The translations under genes and the position numbers were made by a program. Source: Spirochaetales bacterium (GTDB taxonomy: Bacteria; Spirochaetota; Spirochaetia; SZUA-6; DRHE01). Taken from it: a stretch of 64,000 nucleotides of DNA. The notes below the pieces were generated by a model. That model made no database searches and was not told where the DNA came from. It saw nothing but the letters and a program-made list of their open reading frames with translations. The stretch lies in NCBI GenBank assembly GCA_030615505.1, contig JAUWZD010000001.1, forward strand, positions 40,150-104,149. The letters are read 5' to 3'. Each line of letters opens with the position of its first letter. Position 1 is the first letter of the stretch. Of this stretch, positions 43,729 through 52,565 are shown piece after piece.

Positions 43729-44864
43729 TGGAGCCAATGCCTGCTGAACGATTTTTAGACCTGTTAAAGTATTTTGTATTTTGGATCGATGCTTCTGGTC
43801 AGATTTCTGCTGTAAATCAGAGCGCCCATCAATTATTCAGTGAGGCATCATTTAAAAACGATCTGTTTAAAAATTTATTTGAGCTTGAAAATGCCGATCA
43901 GGCTCTGCAACTGGCAAAATCCCATCAAAAAAAGGAAGTACACATAACCCTGAAAGATGGGCGCAGGAAAACATTCAGATGGGAGTTCATTTCGGCAAAA
44001 AATGGAATATTCTGTACCGCTGTAGACTGGGAACCCTTGCAGGATATGGTCGATAAAGTGAAAAGAAGGAATTTAATTTTCAAAGAGATACTGCTCAATA
44101 TACTTCCGGGCTATATTGCCAATGATTTAGTTTCCAAAAAAGTAGTCATTCCCAAGGTTTATCGACGCAGCACAATATTGTTTACCGATGTGGTTGATTT
44201 CTCAAGGCTTGCTTTTCATCTTGACCCTGTCACACTCATTCGAAAGCTTAACTCGTATGTTTCATTGTACGATAGGATTATGGAGGAATTCGGTATTGAG
44301 AAGATCAAAACAATAGGGGATTCCTATATGTGTGTCTCGGGAATTCCTGTTAAGAAATCCTCCCATGCCGTGGACTGCTGTCTGGCAGCCTTGAATATTT
44401 TCCATGTAATGGAGGACATAAAAAAGCCTGAACGAGTGGTCGAAACTCTCGATCTTAACAATTGGTCCATTCGGCTGGGGATTCATACCGGTCCCTGTAT
44501 TACCGGAGTGTTAGGGTATAAAAAATATACCTTCGACATCTGGGGCGACTCTGTTAATATAGCTGCCCGAATGGAGAAGGCGGGGGTGCCCGGAAAAATT
44601 AATATCTCTGAATCCACCTATAATGAGGTCAAAGAATTTTTTGACTGCAATATAAGAGGCAGTCAGGAAGTAAAAAATATTGGAACCGTAAATATGTATT
44701 TTTTAAACAGGATTAAACCTGAGCTTTCGGAGGATAAAGTGGGTTTCTTCCCAAATCCTGAATTTAACAGGTTCTACTGTGAGAAGTTTCGCGTCAGAGA
44801 GAGTAAAAGCAGCTGGGCGGCATTGCCCCATTTCATTTTAAATTATCTAAAAAGTACATCATGA
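43728..44864 (+). CDS. Class III adenylate cyclase with N-terminal PAS-like domain
   Basis: 378 residues, soluble. Residues 1-105 look like a PAS domain (FVFWIDASGQISAVNQSAHQLF). A short linker follows, with LLNILPGYIANDLV, the usual cyclase lead-in. The catalytic domain has metal Asp residues in LFTDVVDFS (D154) and KTIGDSY (D198). The base-selecting pair is K194 and D270 (FDIWGDSVN), which points to ATP and hence cAMP. The transition-state Asn and Arg are in VNIAARM (N277, R281). All catalytic residues are intact. The gene overlaps the STAS gene (TAATG), so the switch proteins may control it. Confidence 0.92.
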   Translation: MEPMPAERFLDLLKYFVFWIDASGQISAVNQSAHQLFSEASFKNDLFKNLFELENADQALQLAKSHQKKEVHITLKDGRRKTFRWEFISAKNGIFCTAVDWEPLQDMVDKVKRRNLIFKEILLNILPGYIANDLVSKKVVIPKVYRRSTILFTDVVDFSRLAFHLDPVTLIRKLNSYVSLYDRIMEEFGIEKIKTIGDSYMCVSGIPVKKSSHAVDCCLAALNIFHVMEDIKKPERVVETLDLNNWSIRLGIHTGPCITGVLGYKKYTFDIWGDSVNIAARMEKAGVPGKINISESTYNEVKEFFDCNIRGSQEVKNIGTVNMYFLNRIKPELSEDKVGFFPNPEFNRFYCEKFRVRESKSSWAALPHFILNYLKSTS

Positions 44865-44884
44865 AATATTATAAGGGAGAAGAT

Positions 44885-45253
44885 ATGGAAGAAAAAAGAG
44901 TATTTCCCAGAATCGTCTCTGATTGGCCGCTCTTTGTAAGCACTGATCAAGGGCAGAAGCGGATCGGTTATGTCAAGGATATCTCTTTATCGGGTGCTCT
45001 CCTTTTTTTCGCCGAAGGATATAAGCTTGATTTGGAGAAACACAAGTTTAGCATTAAATTGAAGAATATACAGTTGAGCCCCCCGGAATTAATCTTGACC
45101 GGTTTAAAGGAATGGACAGAGATTAAGGAGAATGAGATCATACTGGGTCTGGCGCTGGACAAGGTTGAAAAAGAGGAAAGGAAGTCATTTATCCATTTTT
45201 TAAGCCGCAGTGATAAGCTGCAGGTTGAGGTCTTTATTGTAGAAGATGAATAA
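44885..45253 (+). CDS. PilZ-domain c-di-GMP effector
   Basis: 122 residues from the ATG at 44885, which has AAGGGAG at the right distance. The track start at 44861 overlaps the cyclase stop. The binding motif parts KRVFPRI (RxxxR) and DISLSGALLFF (DxSxxG) are both present. There is little beyond one PilZ barrel, so it is an adaptor type. No diguanylate cyclase or EAL protein lies in the operon. It may couple c-di-GMP to the partner-switch output. Last gene of the operon, convergent with a GNAT gene 4 bp on. Confidence 0.88.
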   Translation: MEEKRVFPRIVSDWPLFVSTDQGQKRIGYVKDISLSGALLFFAEGYKLDLEKHKFSIKLKNIQLSPPELILTGLKEWTEIKENEIILGLALDKVEKEERKSFIHFLSRSDKLQVEVFIVEDE

Positions 45254-45257
45254 AAGT

Positions 45258-45821
45258 TTAATCCGATATTAGGCTTTCAATCATGGATCCCTTAAAATCC
45301 CTGGACAATATATCCATAAGAATAATGTCATACTTTTTAGCTCCGAAAACTTTGGAATCCCGGCGTATACCGATTTTCTTAAATCCGCATTTTTCATAAC
45401 AGCGGAGCGCCCGCTTATTATAGGAATAAACATTCAGCATAATATTGTTAAGATTCAGAATATTAAAGCTGTAATCCAAAAGCAGCCGGAGCGCCTCTTC
45501 TCCGTAGCCCTTGTTCCAGTAAGCTTTATTGCCGATAAAGATGCCTACTTCGGCTGTTTTATTGAACGGATCCACATTATTAAGGCTGCAGCCGCCTATG
45601 AGATCGTCACTTTCTAAATCAATGACGGCAAAGTGGTAATCCTCTTTGCTTATCTTCTCCAGTAATTCCTTCTCTTTGGCGAAGGAGATAACCTTTGAGA
45701 AGAATGTTAGATTGACAGATACTTCAGGGTCATTTATCCATTCAGTGTACTTCTCTGCATCCTCCACATTAACGGGAGAAAGGTAACATTTCTTGCCCTT
45801 GATCTTTTTAAAGTATTTCAC
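45258..45821 (-). CDS. GNAT-family N-acetyltransferase (RimJ/RimL-like)
   Basis: 187 residues. Acetyl-CoA motifs VGIFIGNKAYWNKGYGEEALRLLLDYSFNILNLNNIMLNVYSYNKRALRCYEKCGFKKIGIRR are textbook for the RimJ/RimL and SpeG-like group. Substrate unknown: a ribosomal protein, a small amine or a nucleotide-sugar are all possible. Single minus-strand gene with about 210 bp of spacer upstream. Confidence 0.9.
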   Translation of the reverse strand: MKYFKKIKGKKCYLSPVNVEDAEKYTEWINDPEVSVNLTFFSKVISFAKEKELLEKISKEDYHFAVIDLESDDLIGGCSLNNVDPFNKTAEVGIFIGNKAYWNKGYGEEALRLLLDYSFNILNLNNIMLNVYSYNKRALRCYEKCGFKKIGIRRDSKVFGAKKYDIILMDILSRDFKGSMIESLISD

Positions 45822-46030
45822 TGCTCGCTCTCCTTATTCAACGGCAATTATTAATCATTTTACCGCTTACTGGCAACAGAAAATCTATAAAATATTACCA
45901 TATGCATATATGCAAAAACCATGCCCTGGAGAAATACTTAATGATTTATCAAGATTGCATTTTGATGAAGAAGTCAGGGCTTTTCTTTCTGCATTTTTTA
46001 AGTATATAATAGAATAATTTATATATCATT

Positions 46031-46429
46031 ATGGGAAACAGGACAATATCCGATGATTTCTGCTTCTGCTGCGGCAGGAAAAATACTAAGGGTCTTAAGC
46101 TTAAATTCACATACCCGGATGAGGGTTTTGCTGAAACCGAATGTAAAATCCCCGACTACTTCACCGGATGGGAGAGATTAACTCACGGCGGATTACTGGC
46201 CATGCTGCTCGATGAAACCATGGCCCACGCATGTATTAGTACAGGGCAGTTATTAATTACCGCTGAGCTGACGGTTAGATACCTTAAGCCTGTTGATGTG
46301 GGAGAGTCGGTGAAGGTAAAGGCGCAGATCATGGAGGCAAAATCGAGAATCGTTGAGACAGAAGGATGGATTCACAGGAGTGACGGACAGCTTATTGCCA
46401 GGGGGAAGGCCCGTTTTGTTAAAGCCTAG
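46031..46429 (+). CDS. PaaI-like hotdog-fold thioesterase
   Basis: 132 residues. The N-terminal CFCCGRKNTKGLKLKF is common in this PaaI subgroup. LTHGGLLAMLLDETMAHA contains the HGG and catalytic Asp region, and LTVRYLKPVDVGESVKVKAQI is the long central strand set. Hydrolyses an acyl-CoA thioester, identity unknown. 3' end overlaps arfB by four bases, convergent. Confidence 0.9.
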   Translation: MGNRTISDDFCFCCGRKNTKGLKLKFTYPDEGFAETECKIPDYFTGWERLTHGGLLAMLLDETMAHACISTGQLLITAELTVRYLKPVDVGESVKVKAQIMEAKSRIVETEGWIHRSDGQLIARGKARFVKA

Positions 46430-46854
46430 GCCTGCTCACAGGGATTAACAGTCCGGCGCAGGCGTTTGATTTCACTGCGGCGGCGCTTGCTCTCAAGGCG
46501 GCGTTTCTTTGCTGCGCCTGTGGGTTTAGTGCTGTGCCTGATTTTGCGTTTCTGAGCCGCCTTACGGATCAGCTCCACCAGACGATGGAGGGCATCCCTG
46601 CGGTTTCGCTCCCGTGTACGGAATCGCCGGGCTTCGATAATCAGTACGCCCTCTTTGCTGACACGGCTGCCTGCAAGGCGAATCAGACGCCGGCGAACAT
46701 GGTCCGGAAGGCAAGAGGAGCTGCCGAGGTTCCAACGCAGCTGCACGGCAGTAGAGACTTTATTGATATTCTGTCCCCCCGGTCCGGAGCTGCGAATAAA
46801 CTTATATTCAATTTCGCTTTCATCAAGAGCAAGGTCCGGAGTAATCTGAATCAT
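46426..46854 (-). CDS. arfB: Alternative ribosome-rescue factor ArfB
   Basis: 142 residues from MIQITPDL (46854). The track ATG at 46869 adds five residues, and neither has a clear ribosome-binding site. FIRSSGPGGQNINKVSTAVQLRW holds the GGQ peptidyl-tRNA hydrolysis motif. The C-terminal tail KKRRLESKRRRSEIKRLRRTV is the basic tail that enters the empty mRNA channel. Frees ribosomes stalled on broken messages. It lies 36 bp behind mazG on the same strand, with a small hairpin in between. Confidence 0.93.
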   Translation of the reverse strand: MIQITPDLALDESEIEYKFIRSSGPGGQNINKVSTAVQLRWNLGSSSCLPDHVRRRLIRLAGSRVSKEGVLIIEARRFRTRERNRRDALHRLVELIRKAAQKRKIRHSTKPTGAAKKRRLESKRRRSEIKRLRRTVNPCEQA

Positions 46855-46869
46855 AATTGGAATATACAA

Positions 46870-46886
46870 ACTGACTAAGGGTCAGT
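46870..46886 (-). terminator. Short hairpin between mazG and arfB
   Basis: A 6-bp stem ACTGAC/GTCAGT with a 5-nt loop, followed on the minus strand by TTTGTATATT. Too short for a strong terminator. It may reduce readthrough from mazG into arfB. Confidence 0.3.
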
Positions 46887-46890
46887 CCTG

Positions 46891-47721
46891 TTATTTTGCC
46901 TGATCCTCCTCTTTTATCTGATTCCAGAGCCTGTCCATTAACTCAAGATCCGCCTCTTTAGGGCTCAGCTCTCTTGCCCGCAGGCGTTCCTCCACTTGCT
47001 GAAAGCGGGAAATAAACTTCTGGTTAGTGCTGTTTAAAGCCAGGGTAGGGTCGATATGCATGAGCCTTCCCAGGTTGACAACAGTAAAGAGAAGATCGCC
47101 GAACTCCTTTTCTCTATGAAGGGGATCATCCGTATCGTTGGCCTCTTTCAGTTCTTCTATTTCCTCTTTTAGTTTTTCCCAGACAGGCCCCACGTCCTGC
47201 CAGTCAAAGCCCACCCTGGAGACTTTTTCCTGGATCAAGTAGGCTCTCTCCAGAGGGGGGAGAGTGCGGGGAACGCGTTCCAGGATCGATTTTTTTGATT
47301 TCTTCCCTTCCACATTTTCTTTAATATGATTCCATTGTTCTACTACCTCATCGGGGGTATCTTTGGCTTTACCTCCGAACACGTGAGGATGTCTTCGAAT
47401 AAGCTTGTTGCTGATATCCTCCAAAACTCCGGTAAGGCGAAATTTTTCCTCTTCCTCTTTAATCGAAGCAATCATGCCGGCTACGAGGAAAATATCTCCC
47501 AATTCTTCTTTCAGGTTCTCATCATTCGATTCCTCGATAGCGCTTACACATTCATAGGCTTCTTCGACTAGGTTGGTGCGCAGACTGAGAGGAGTCTGCA
47601 CACGATCCCATGGGCATCCCCCGGGAGCGCGGAGGAGCAGTACAATTTCATAAAGCCTTCCAAAGGCCTCTTTTAGCTCCTCAATACTGGAGTTATGGCT
47701 TGAAGATTTTGATCTATGCAT
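46891..47721 (-). CDS. mazG: Nucleoside triphosphate pyrophosphohydrolase MazG
   Basis: 276 residues with the two-domain bacterial MazG form. First domain: GGCPWDRVQTPLSLRTNLVEEAYECVSAIE with EELGDIFLVAGMIA carrying the E-x2-E-x12-E-x2-D metal motif. Second domain: VGFDWQDVGPVWEKLKEEIEELKEA with EFGDLLFTVVNLGR. Cleaves abnormal or excess NTPs, and in other bacteria lowers ppGpp. Single transcription unit with arfB. Confidence 0.94.
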   Translation of the reverse strand: MHRSKSSSHNSSIEELKEAFGRLYEIVLLLRAPGGCPWDRVQTPLSLRTNLVEEAYECVSAIEESNDENLKEELGDIFLVAGMIASIKEEEEKFRLTGVLEDISNKLIRRHPHVFGGKAKDTPDEVVEQWNHIKENVEGKKSKKSILERVPRTLPPLERAYLIQEKVSRVGFDWQDVGPVWEKLKEEIEELKEANDTDDPLHREKEFGDLLFTVVNLGRLMHIDPTLALNSTNQKFISRFQQVEERLRARELSPKEADLELMDRLWNQIKEEDQAK

Positions 47722-47928
47722 TGTTATTTCCTTTTCCCGGTACCGTTGCCTCGAATATGAGTTTCATATAGTATAACAGCTTGATTACAACCTGCAATCT
47801 ATCATTTAGAGAGAGATCGTATTTTGGCTAAGCATAGAAGTATATGGCATAAGAGGAAACGAATAAAAAGTATTAAAAAAGCCGATAAAACCACGCTTAA
47901 ATATCAGAGAGAGGAGGGAGAGAATTCC

Positions 47929-48300
47929 ATGGTGATCGGATACGCCTATGTGGTCGCGGATATCTTTCATATTGGTCACCTGCAGCATCTTTTAACTGCA
48001 GGGCTATGTGTGACAAGCTTTTTGTAGGTGTTTTAACGGACGAAGCCACGATGTAGAAGAAAGCCAAGCCCATTATGCCTTTTGAGGAAAGGGTAAGAAT
48101 TGTGAGCGCTTTGAAATGTGTTGATGTTGTGGTTTCACAATGTGCGTATTCTCCGGTGGACAATCTCAAAGCAATCAAGCCGGATATCTTTTTTGAAAGC
48201 ACAAGTCACGGTGAGAAAGCTATACAATACCACAGGGATATTATGAAAACCCTGGAGGGTAAAATGATTGTGATACCCTATTACCCGACCCAGAGCTCAT
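47929..48300 (+). pseudogene. Decayed cytidylyltransferase gene, 3' end lost
   Basis: A strong GGAGGGAG precedes ATG 47929. Frame one gives VVADIFHIGHLQHLLTA (HxGH nucleotidyltransferase motif) and then runs out near 48000. The next frame continues CDKLFVGVLTDEATM, meets TAG at 48054, and goes on as KKAKPIMPFEERVRIVSALKCVDVVVSQ ... LKAIKPDIFFESTSHGEKAIQ ... MIVIPYYPTQSSS. This is the same family as the N-terminal domain of the neighbouring PepM fusion. One frameshift, one stop and a missing C-terminus make it dead. At about 48300 it runs in frame into the MFS sequence. Confidence 0.8.
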
Positions 48301-49412
48301 CAAATTTTTATTTTCTGAGGGTTAATTTTTCAGTGGCTATACCGGGGATAATTGAGCAATACGGATTAACAAAAACTGTCTTAGGTGGGGCTGCAAGCGC
48401 CTTCTTTGCCATGTATGCTGTCGGACAGTTCTTAAGCGGTCAAATGGCGGACAACATAGGTCCGAAAAGGATGATCGCTTTTGGTTTGATCTTTTCAATT
48501 TTGGTCAGCCTAATCATCCCCTCATTTGCAGGAATCATAGTATTAGTGACTGTTCTCTGGGGATTGAACGGAATTTTTCAATCAATGGGATGGGCGCCCA
48601 GTGTGAAAATCGTATCCGCCTGGTTTTAGGAGAATAATAAGGGAAGAGCTTCCGGAATATTGGGAACTTCCTATATCGTGGGCGGTGCTTTGAGCTGGGT
48701 GCTCGCCGGTTATCTGGCCAAATTCAATTGGCAGGCGGTATTTTACGGGCCTACAATACTGGCTGCCGCTGTATTGATCCTATGGCTGGTTTTCGGCAGG
48801 GAAAATCCGGAGAACAGGAAAGATCATACTAATCTTAGAGAAACAATTCTGTCCGTTATTACAGATAGAAGGGTGTGGCTGGCAGGTTTTGGCCTGTTTG
48901 GTCTTAATATCGTTCGATACGGATTTCTAACCTGGGCGCCCACTTATTTTTTTGAGACCCAGCATCCGAATATTACCACGGCCACTTACAAAGCTTTAAT
49001 TTTCCCGGTAGCAGGAGCACTGGGCGCCTTGACTACTGGATGGCTGACTGATAAAATGTTCATGAACAGGCGTACTTTTATAGGATTGATTCTATCGCTG
49101 ATTTTGGCTGCAGCCCTTATTGCTTTTATAAATACAAGCTCCTGGCAGATAGGATTGGTGCTTTTGGCAGTTATAGGATTCACCACTTTCGGTCCACACA
49201 TTCTGCTTGTAGCCCAACTGCCGATGATTTTAGGCAATAGAAAAAATACCGCTTCCATCACAGGCTTCATCGACGGCATCGGTTATATCGGGGCTGCTCT
49301 GACAGGCGTTATCAGCGGATGGCTTATTGATGCCTTCAGTTGGAATCACGCCTTTTACTTTTGGGTTTTCGGCGCGGTACTGGCAGGTTTATTTATTTGG
49401 CTTTCAAAATGA
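48301..49412 (+). pseudogene. Decayed MFS transporter (organophosphate-anion-like), fused to cytidylyltransferase remnant
   Basis: Starts abruptly in the first membrane helix with NFYFLRVNFSVAIPGIIEQYGLTKTVLGGAASAFFAMYAVGQFLSGQMADNIGPKRMI, so the N-terminus is gone. A TAG at 48627 interrupts SAWF-x-ENNKGRASGILGTSYIVGG, after which the same frame runs to the natural end GLFIWLSK. Style resembles GlpT/phosphoglycerate-type MFS carriers. In a phosphonate cluster it could have exported product or imported a phosphorylated precursor. The stop overlaps the pepM start (ATGA), which shows the original operon order. The segment 48660-49412 might still be translated. Confidence 0.8.
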
Positions 49413-50707
49413 AAAAGGTTTACGTTGCTTTAGCTGTTGATTTTATTCACCCCGGCCATCTGAATATTATCTCGGTTGCAAGGGAGCTGGGTGATGTTAC
49501 TATCGGCTTATTAACGGATAAAGCGATCGCCAGTTATAAACGGCTGCCCATATTAACCTATGAACAGAGAAAAACCATAGTTGAGAATATCAAGGGTGTA
49601 AAAGAGGTTGTTCCCCAGGAGACTGCGGAATATACGAAAAATCTCAAGCGAATAAAGCCAGATTATATTGTTCATGGCGACAACTGGCGCAGCGGTATTC
49701 TGAAGGAAATACGCGAAAATGTAATTTCTACTATCGCAGAATGGGGCGGAGAACTAATTGAGCCTGCATTCACTCCCGGTTTTTCGGCCAGAGAGATAAA
49801 TAAAAGTTTATTGGAAGTAGGCACGACTGCGGATATCAGGAGGGGCCGGTTAAATAGACTGCTCAATGCAAAAAAGCTGGTGCGAGTATTAGAAGCGCAC
49901 AATGGGCTTTCGGCTTTAGTCGTTGAAAAAACCCAGGTTAAAGAGAATGAAGTTGTGAGAGAATTCGATGGTCTGTGGATAAGCAGTCTGACCGATTCAA
50001 CGGCTAAGGGTAAGCCTGATATTGAGCTGGTGGATTTTACATCCAGGCTGAATACGATCAATGAGATCCTGGAGGTGACGGTCAAACCCCTGATAATCGA
50101 TGGGGATACAGGGGGTAGGCCTGAGCATTTTTCCTACATGGTCAGAACCTTTGAGAGGCTGGGAGTCTCTGCTGTGATTATAGAGGATAAAAAGGGCCCT
50201 AAGAAGAATTCCCTCTTCGGCACTGATGTCCGGCAGACCCGGGCATCTATCGAAGAGTTTACCCAAAAAATCAAAATTGGGAAAAAAGCTCAAGTAACCG
50301 ATGATTTTATGATTATTGCCAGGATCGAGAGCCTGATTCTCAAGACAGGCATGGATGATGCCCTCAAGCGAGCTGAAGCTTATATCAATGCCGGTGCGGA
50401 TGGCATTATGATTCACAGCAAGAGCAGGGAGCCTGATGAGATCCTGGAGTTCTGTAGAAAATACTCCGAATTTGATCGGAGGGTTCCATTGGTCGTTGTT
50501 CCTACCACGTATAACAGGATTACAGAGGAAGAGCTCCTTGAGAACGAGGTTAATCTGCTTATATACGCCAACCATCTGCTGCGCAGCGCCTATCCTGCCA
50601 TGGTTAAAACGGCTGAAAGCATACTTAAAAACCATCGCTCTTTTGAGGCTGGTGATCTGTGTATGCCGATCAAAGACATAATCACACTTATCCCCGGAGG
50701 AGAATAG
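49409..50707 (+). CDS. pepM: Phosphoenolpyruvate mutase fused to N-terminal cytidylyltransferase domain
   Basis: 432 residues from the ATG at 49409. The track start at 49340 lies in the MFS sequence. Residues 1-140 are an HxGH nucleotidyltransferase ([25 protein letters not shown]). The rest is the mutase that makes phosphonopyruvate from PEP, the committed step of C-P bond formation. It shows [19 protein letters not shown] for the metal site, and the diagnostic [15 protein letters not shown], whose EDKxxxKxNS pattern separates PEP mutase from isocitrate-lyase relatives. Such fusions are known from phosphonate clusters where the phosphonate is later activated as a CMP ester. Overlaps the decayed MFS by 4 nt and touches ppd. 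Confidence 0.93.
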   Translation: MKKVYVALAVDFIHPGHLNIISVARELGDVTIGLLTDKAIASYKRLPILTYEQRKTIVENIKGVKEVVPQETAEYTKNLKRIKPDYIVHGDNWRSGILKEIRENVISTIAEWGGELIEPAFTPGFSAREINKSLLEVGTTADIRRGRLNRLLNAKKLVRVLEAHNGLSALVVEKTQVKENEVVREFDGLWISSLTDSTAKGKPDIELVDFTSRLNTINEILEVTVKPLIIDGDTGGRPEHFSYMVRTFERLGVSAVIIEDKKGPKKNSLFGTDVRQTRASIEEFTQKIKIGKKAQVTDDFMIIARIESLILKTGMDDALKRAEAYINAGADGIMIHSKSREPDEILEFCRKYSEFDRRVPLVVVPTTYNRITEEELLENEVNLLIYANHLLRSAYPAMVKTAESILKNHRSFEAGDLCMPIKDIITLIPGGE

Positions 50708-51835
50708 ATGATAGACTGCGGTAATTTTTATCGTATTCTGAAAAAGAACGGAGTTGAGTTCTTCGCAGGTATTCCTGATTCTCTGCTTAAAGATTTCTGC
50801 GCTTATATCGCTGACAACGCATCAACAGGACATCATATTATCACGGCAAATGAGGGCAGCGCAGTGGCGCTTGCTTCAGGTTATCATCTTGCCACAGGAA
50901 AAATCGGCATGGTTTATATGCAGAATTCCGGATTAGGAAATGCCGTAAACACCCTGGTTTCCCTTAATGATCCGCTGGTATACGGAATACCCGTGCTCCT
51001 GCTAATCGGCTGGCGGGGTGAACCCGGAGTCAAAGACGAGCCCCAGCACCGCAAGCAGGGAGAGATTACTCTGAAAATGCTTGAGACTCTGGGCATACCC
51101 TATCATGTCATTTCTGCTGCAGAAGTTCAACTTGAGAAAATCCTGAAGCGGGCAATAGAAATTATGCAGAATGAAAAGAGGCCATATGCGTTAGTTGTTC
51201 GAAAGGGTTCCTTTGCGCCTTATAAACTGAAGGCTTCAGAATCTTTTGAGAGTGAAATGGAGAGAGAAGAGGCAATCAAAGCCGTGTGCATGGAACTTGA
51301 GAATGGTGCGGTTATTGTTTCCACCACGGGAAAGATTTCAAGAGAATTATATGAGTTCAGGGAAGAAAAAAATTTCCCCCATGACTCGGACTTCCTGATG
51401 ATAGGCTCCATGGGGCACTGCTCGCATATTGCCGCCGGCATTGCACTGGAAAAGCCGGAGAGGCAGGTTTTTTGCTTTGACGGCGACGGGGCGGTCATAA
51501 TGCACATGGGAAACCTGGCAATTAACGGATCATTATGTTTGAAGAATTTTAAGCATATCATATTCAATAACAGCTCTCATGATTCTGTAGGAGGACAGCC
51601 CACAGTGGGGAGCAGAATTAACTTTACTGCCATCGCATCTTCATGTGGATATAAGCATTCTTTCAGGATCGAAACACGCAGTCAAATTGCCAGGGCCGTG
51701 AAAAAGCTAAAGATCCTGGAGGGGCCGGCTCTATTGGAGATTCCGGTAAAAAAAGGCTCAAGGGCTGACCTGGGCAGGCCCAAACAGAGTCCTTCAGAGC
51801 TTAAAAGAAGTTTTATGAAGCATATAGCAACATAG
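50708..51835 (+). CDS. ppd: Phosphonopyruvate decarboxylase
   Basis: 375 residues, ThDP-dependent. Pulls the unfavourable mutase reaction forward by giving phosphonoacetaldehyde. Pyrimidine-binding half: FFAGIPDSLLKDFCAYI, ITANEGSAVALASGYHLATGK (catalytic Glu), GWRGEPGVKDEPQHRKQG. Pyrophosphate half: FCFDGDGAVIMHMGNLAINGSLCLKNFKHIIFNN with the GDG...NN motif. CCGGAGGAG precedes the ATG. Directly behind pepM, the canonical order. Confidence 0.95.
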   Translation: MIDCGNFYRILKKNGVEFFAGIPDSLLKDFCAYIADNASTGHHIITANEGSAVALASGYHLATGKIGMVYMQNSGLGNAVNTLVSLNDPLVYGIPVLLLIGWRGEPGVKDEPQHRKQGEITLKMLETLGIPYHVISAAEVQLEKILKRAIEIMQNEKRPYALVVRKGSFAPYKLKASESFESEMEREEAIKAVCMELENGAVIVSTTGKISRELYEFREEKNFPHDSDFLMIGSMGHCSHIAAGIALEKPERQVFCFDGDGAVIMHMGNLAINGSLCLKNFKHIIFNNSSHDSVGGQPTVGSRINFTAIASSCGYKHSFRIETRSQIARAVKKLKILEGPALLEIPVKKGSRADLGRPKQSPSELKRSFMKHIAT

Positions 51836-51844
51836 AGAGCCGGG

Positions 51845-52564
51845 ATGAAGGCGCTGATATTAAACTCAGGCAAGGGCAATCGCATGGGTGCATTGACCGA
51901 GCATAAACCCAAATGCCTGGTGGAAATAGGAGAGGGCAGGACCCTACTGTCCGGCCAGATAGAAATTCTTAAAAACAGCGGAATTAACAGCTTTATTATT
52001 ACCACCGGTCCATTTGCCGGTATGATTGAGGAATACCTGGGGGAAAGATTCCCTGGGCTTGAGTTTGAGTATATTTATAATCCCAAATATTCAGCGACTA
52101 ACTATATCTATTCCGTTTTTCTGGCTCAAGAGCATCTTCAGGAGGATATTTTCCTGCTCCATGGAGACCTGGTAACCGAACAGGAGGTCTGTGATAAGCT
52201 TTTAAAAACCCCCGATGAAAATGCAGTGGTTGTCTATGCTGATGTTCCTCTGCCCGAGAAGGATTTTAAGGCTAGCTTAAATAATAATGTAATTACGCAG
52301 ATCAGTGTTAGTATTTTTGATGAGGACTGTGTTTCTCTTCTGCCTTTTTATAAGCTTTCAAAGAAGGCCGTAAAAATCTGGCTTGAAGAAATTGCCGTCT
52401 TTATCGGGAAGGGAATTACGAATGTATATGCCGAGGAAGCCTTTAACAAAAGGTCTAAAGAGATTGGATTGAAGCCCGTATATATGGAGGATCAGCTATG
52501 CATGGAGATCGATACTCTTGAGGACCTTGAACTGGCCATAGAACGCCTCAAGAAACGGAGGTAA
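51845..52564 (+). CDS. Nucleotidyltransferase (LicC / phosphonate cytidylyltransferase type)
   Basis: 239 residues. The nucleotide-binding start LILNSGKGNRMGALTEHKPKCLVEIGEG is the G-x-G-x-RM...KP-K signature of LicC-like enzymes, with Lys in KPK. IYNPKYSATNYIYSVFLAQEHL and FLLHGDLV match the family, and MEIDTLEDLELAIERL is the metal-binding end. In other spirochaetes the equivalent domain activates 2-aminoethylphosphonate with CTP. Here 2-hydroxyethylphosphonate is the more likely substrate because no transaminase is present. Nine bp after ppd and one bp before the dehydrogenase. Confidence 0.85.
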   Translation: MKALILNSGKGNRMGALTEHKPKCLVEIGEGRTLLSGQIEILKNSGINSFIITTGPFAGMIEEYLGERFPGLEFEYIYNPKYSATNYIYSVFLAQEHLQEDIFLLHGDLVTEQEVCDKLLKTPDENAVVVYADVPLPEKDFKASLNNNVITQISVSIFDEDCVSLLPFYKLSKKAVKIWLEEIAVFIGKGITNVYAEEAFNKRSKEIGLKPVYMEDQLCMEIDTLEDLELAIERLKKRR

Positions 52565-52565
52565 G

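Noticed and set aside
45793-46017. Track ORF of 74 residues between the GNAT and thioesterase genes.
   Set aside because: It begins inside the GNAT gene on the other strand, lacks a ribosome-binding site and has no recognisable pattern. I cannot fully exclude a small peptide at its end.
48054-48629. Both in-frame stops in the cytidylyltransferase-MFS region are TAG, hinting at amber recoding (for example pyrrolysine).
   Set aside because: The same region also has a frameshift, a missing C-terminus and a missing N-terminus. No pyl genes are seen, and decay explains all of these with fewer assumptions.
49997-50635. Minus-strand ORF of 212 residues opposite pepM.
   Set aside because: Shadow ORF. 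The plus frame carries the diagnostic PEP mutase motif.
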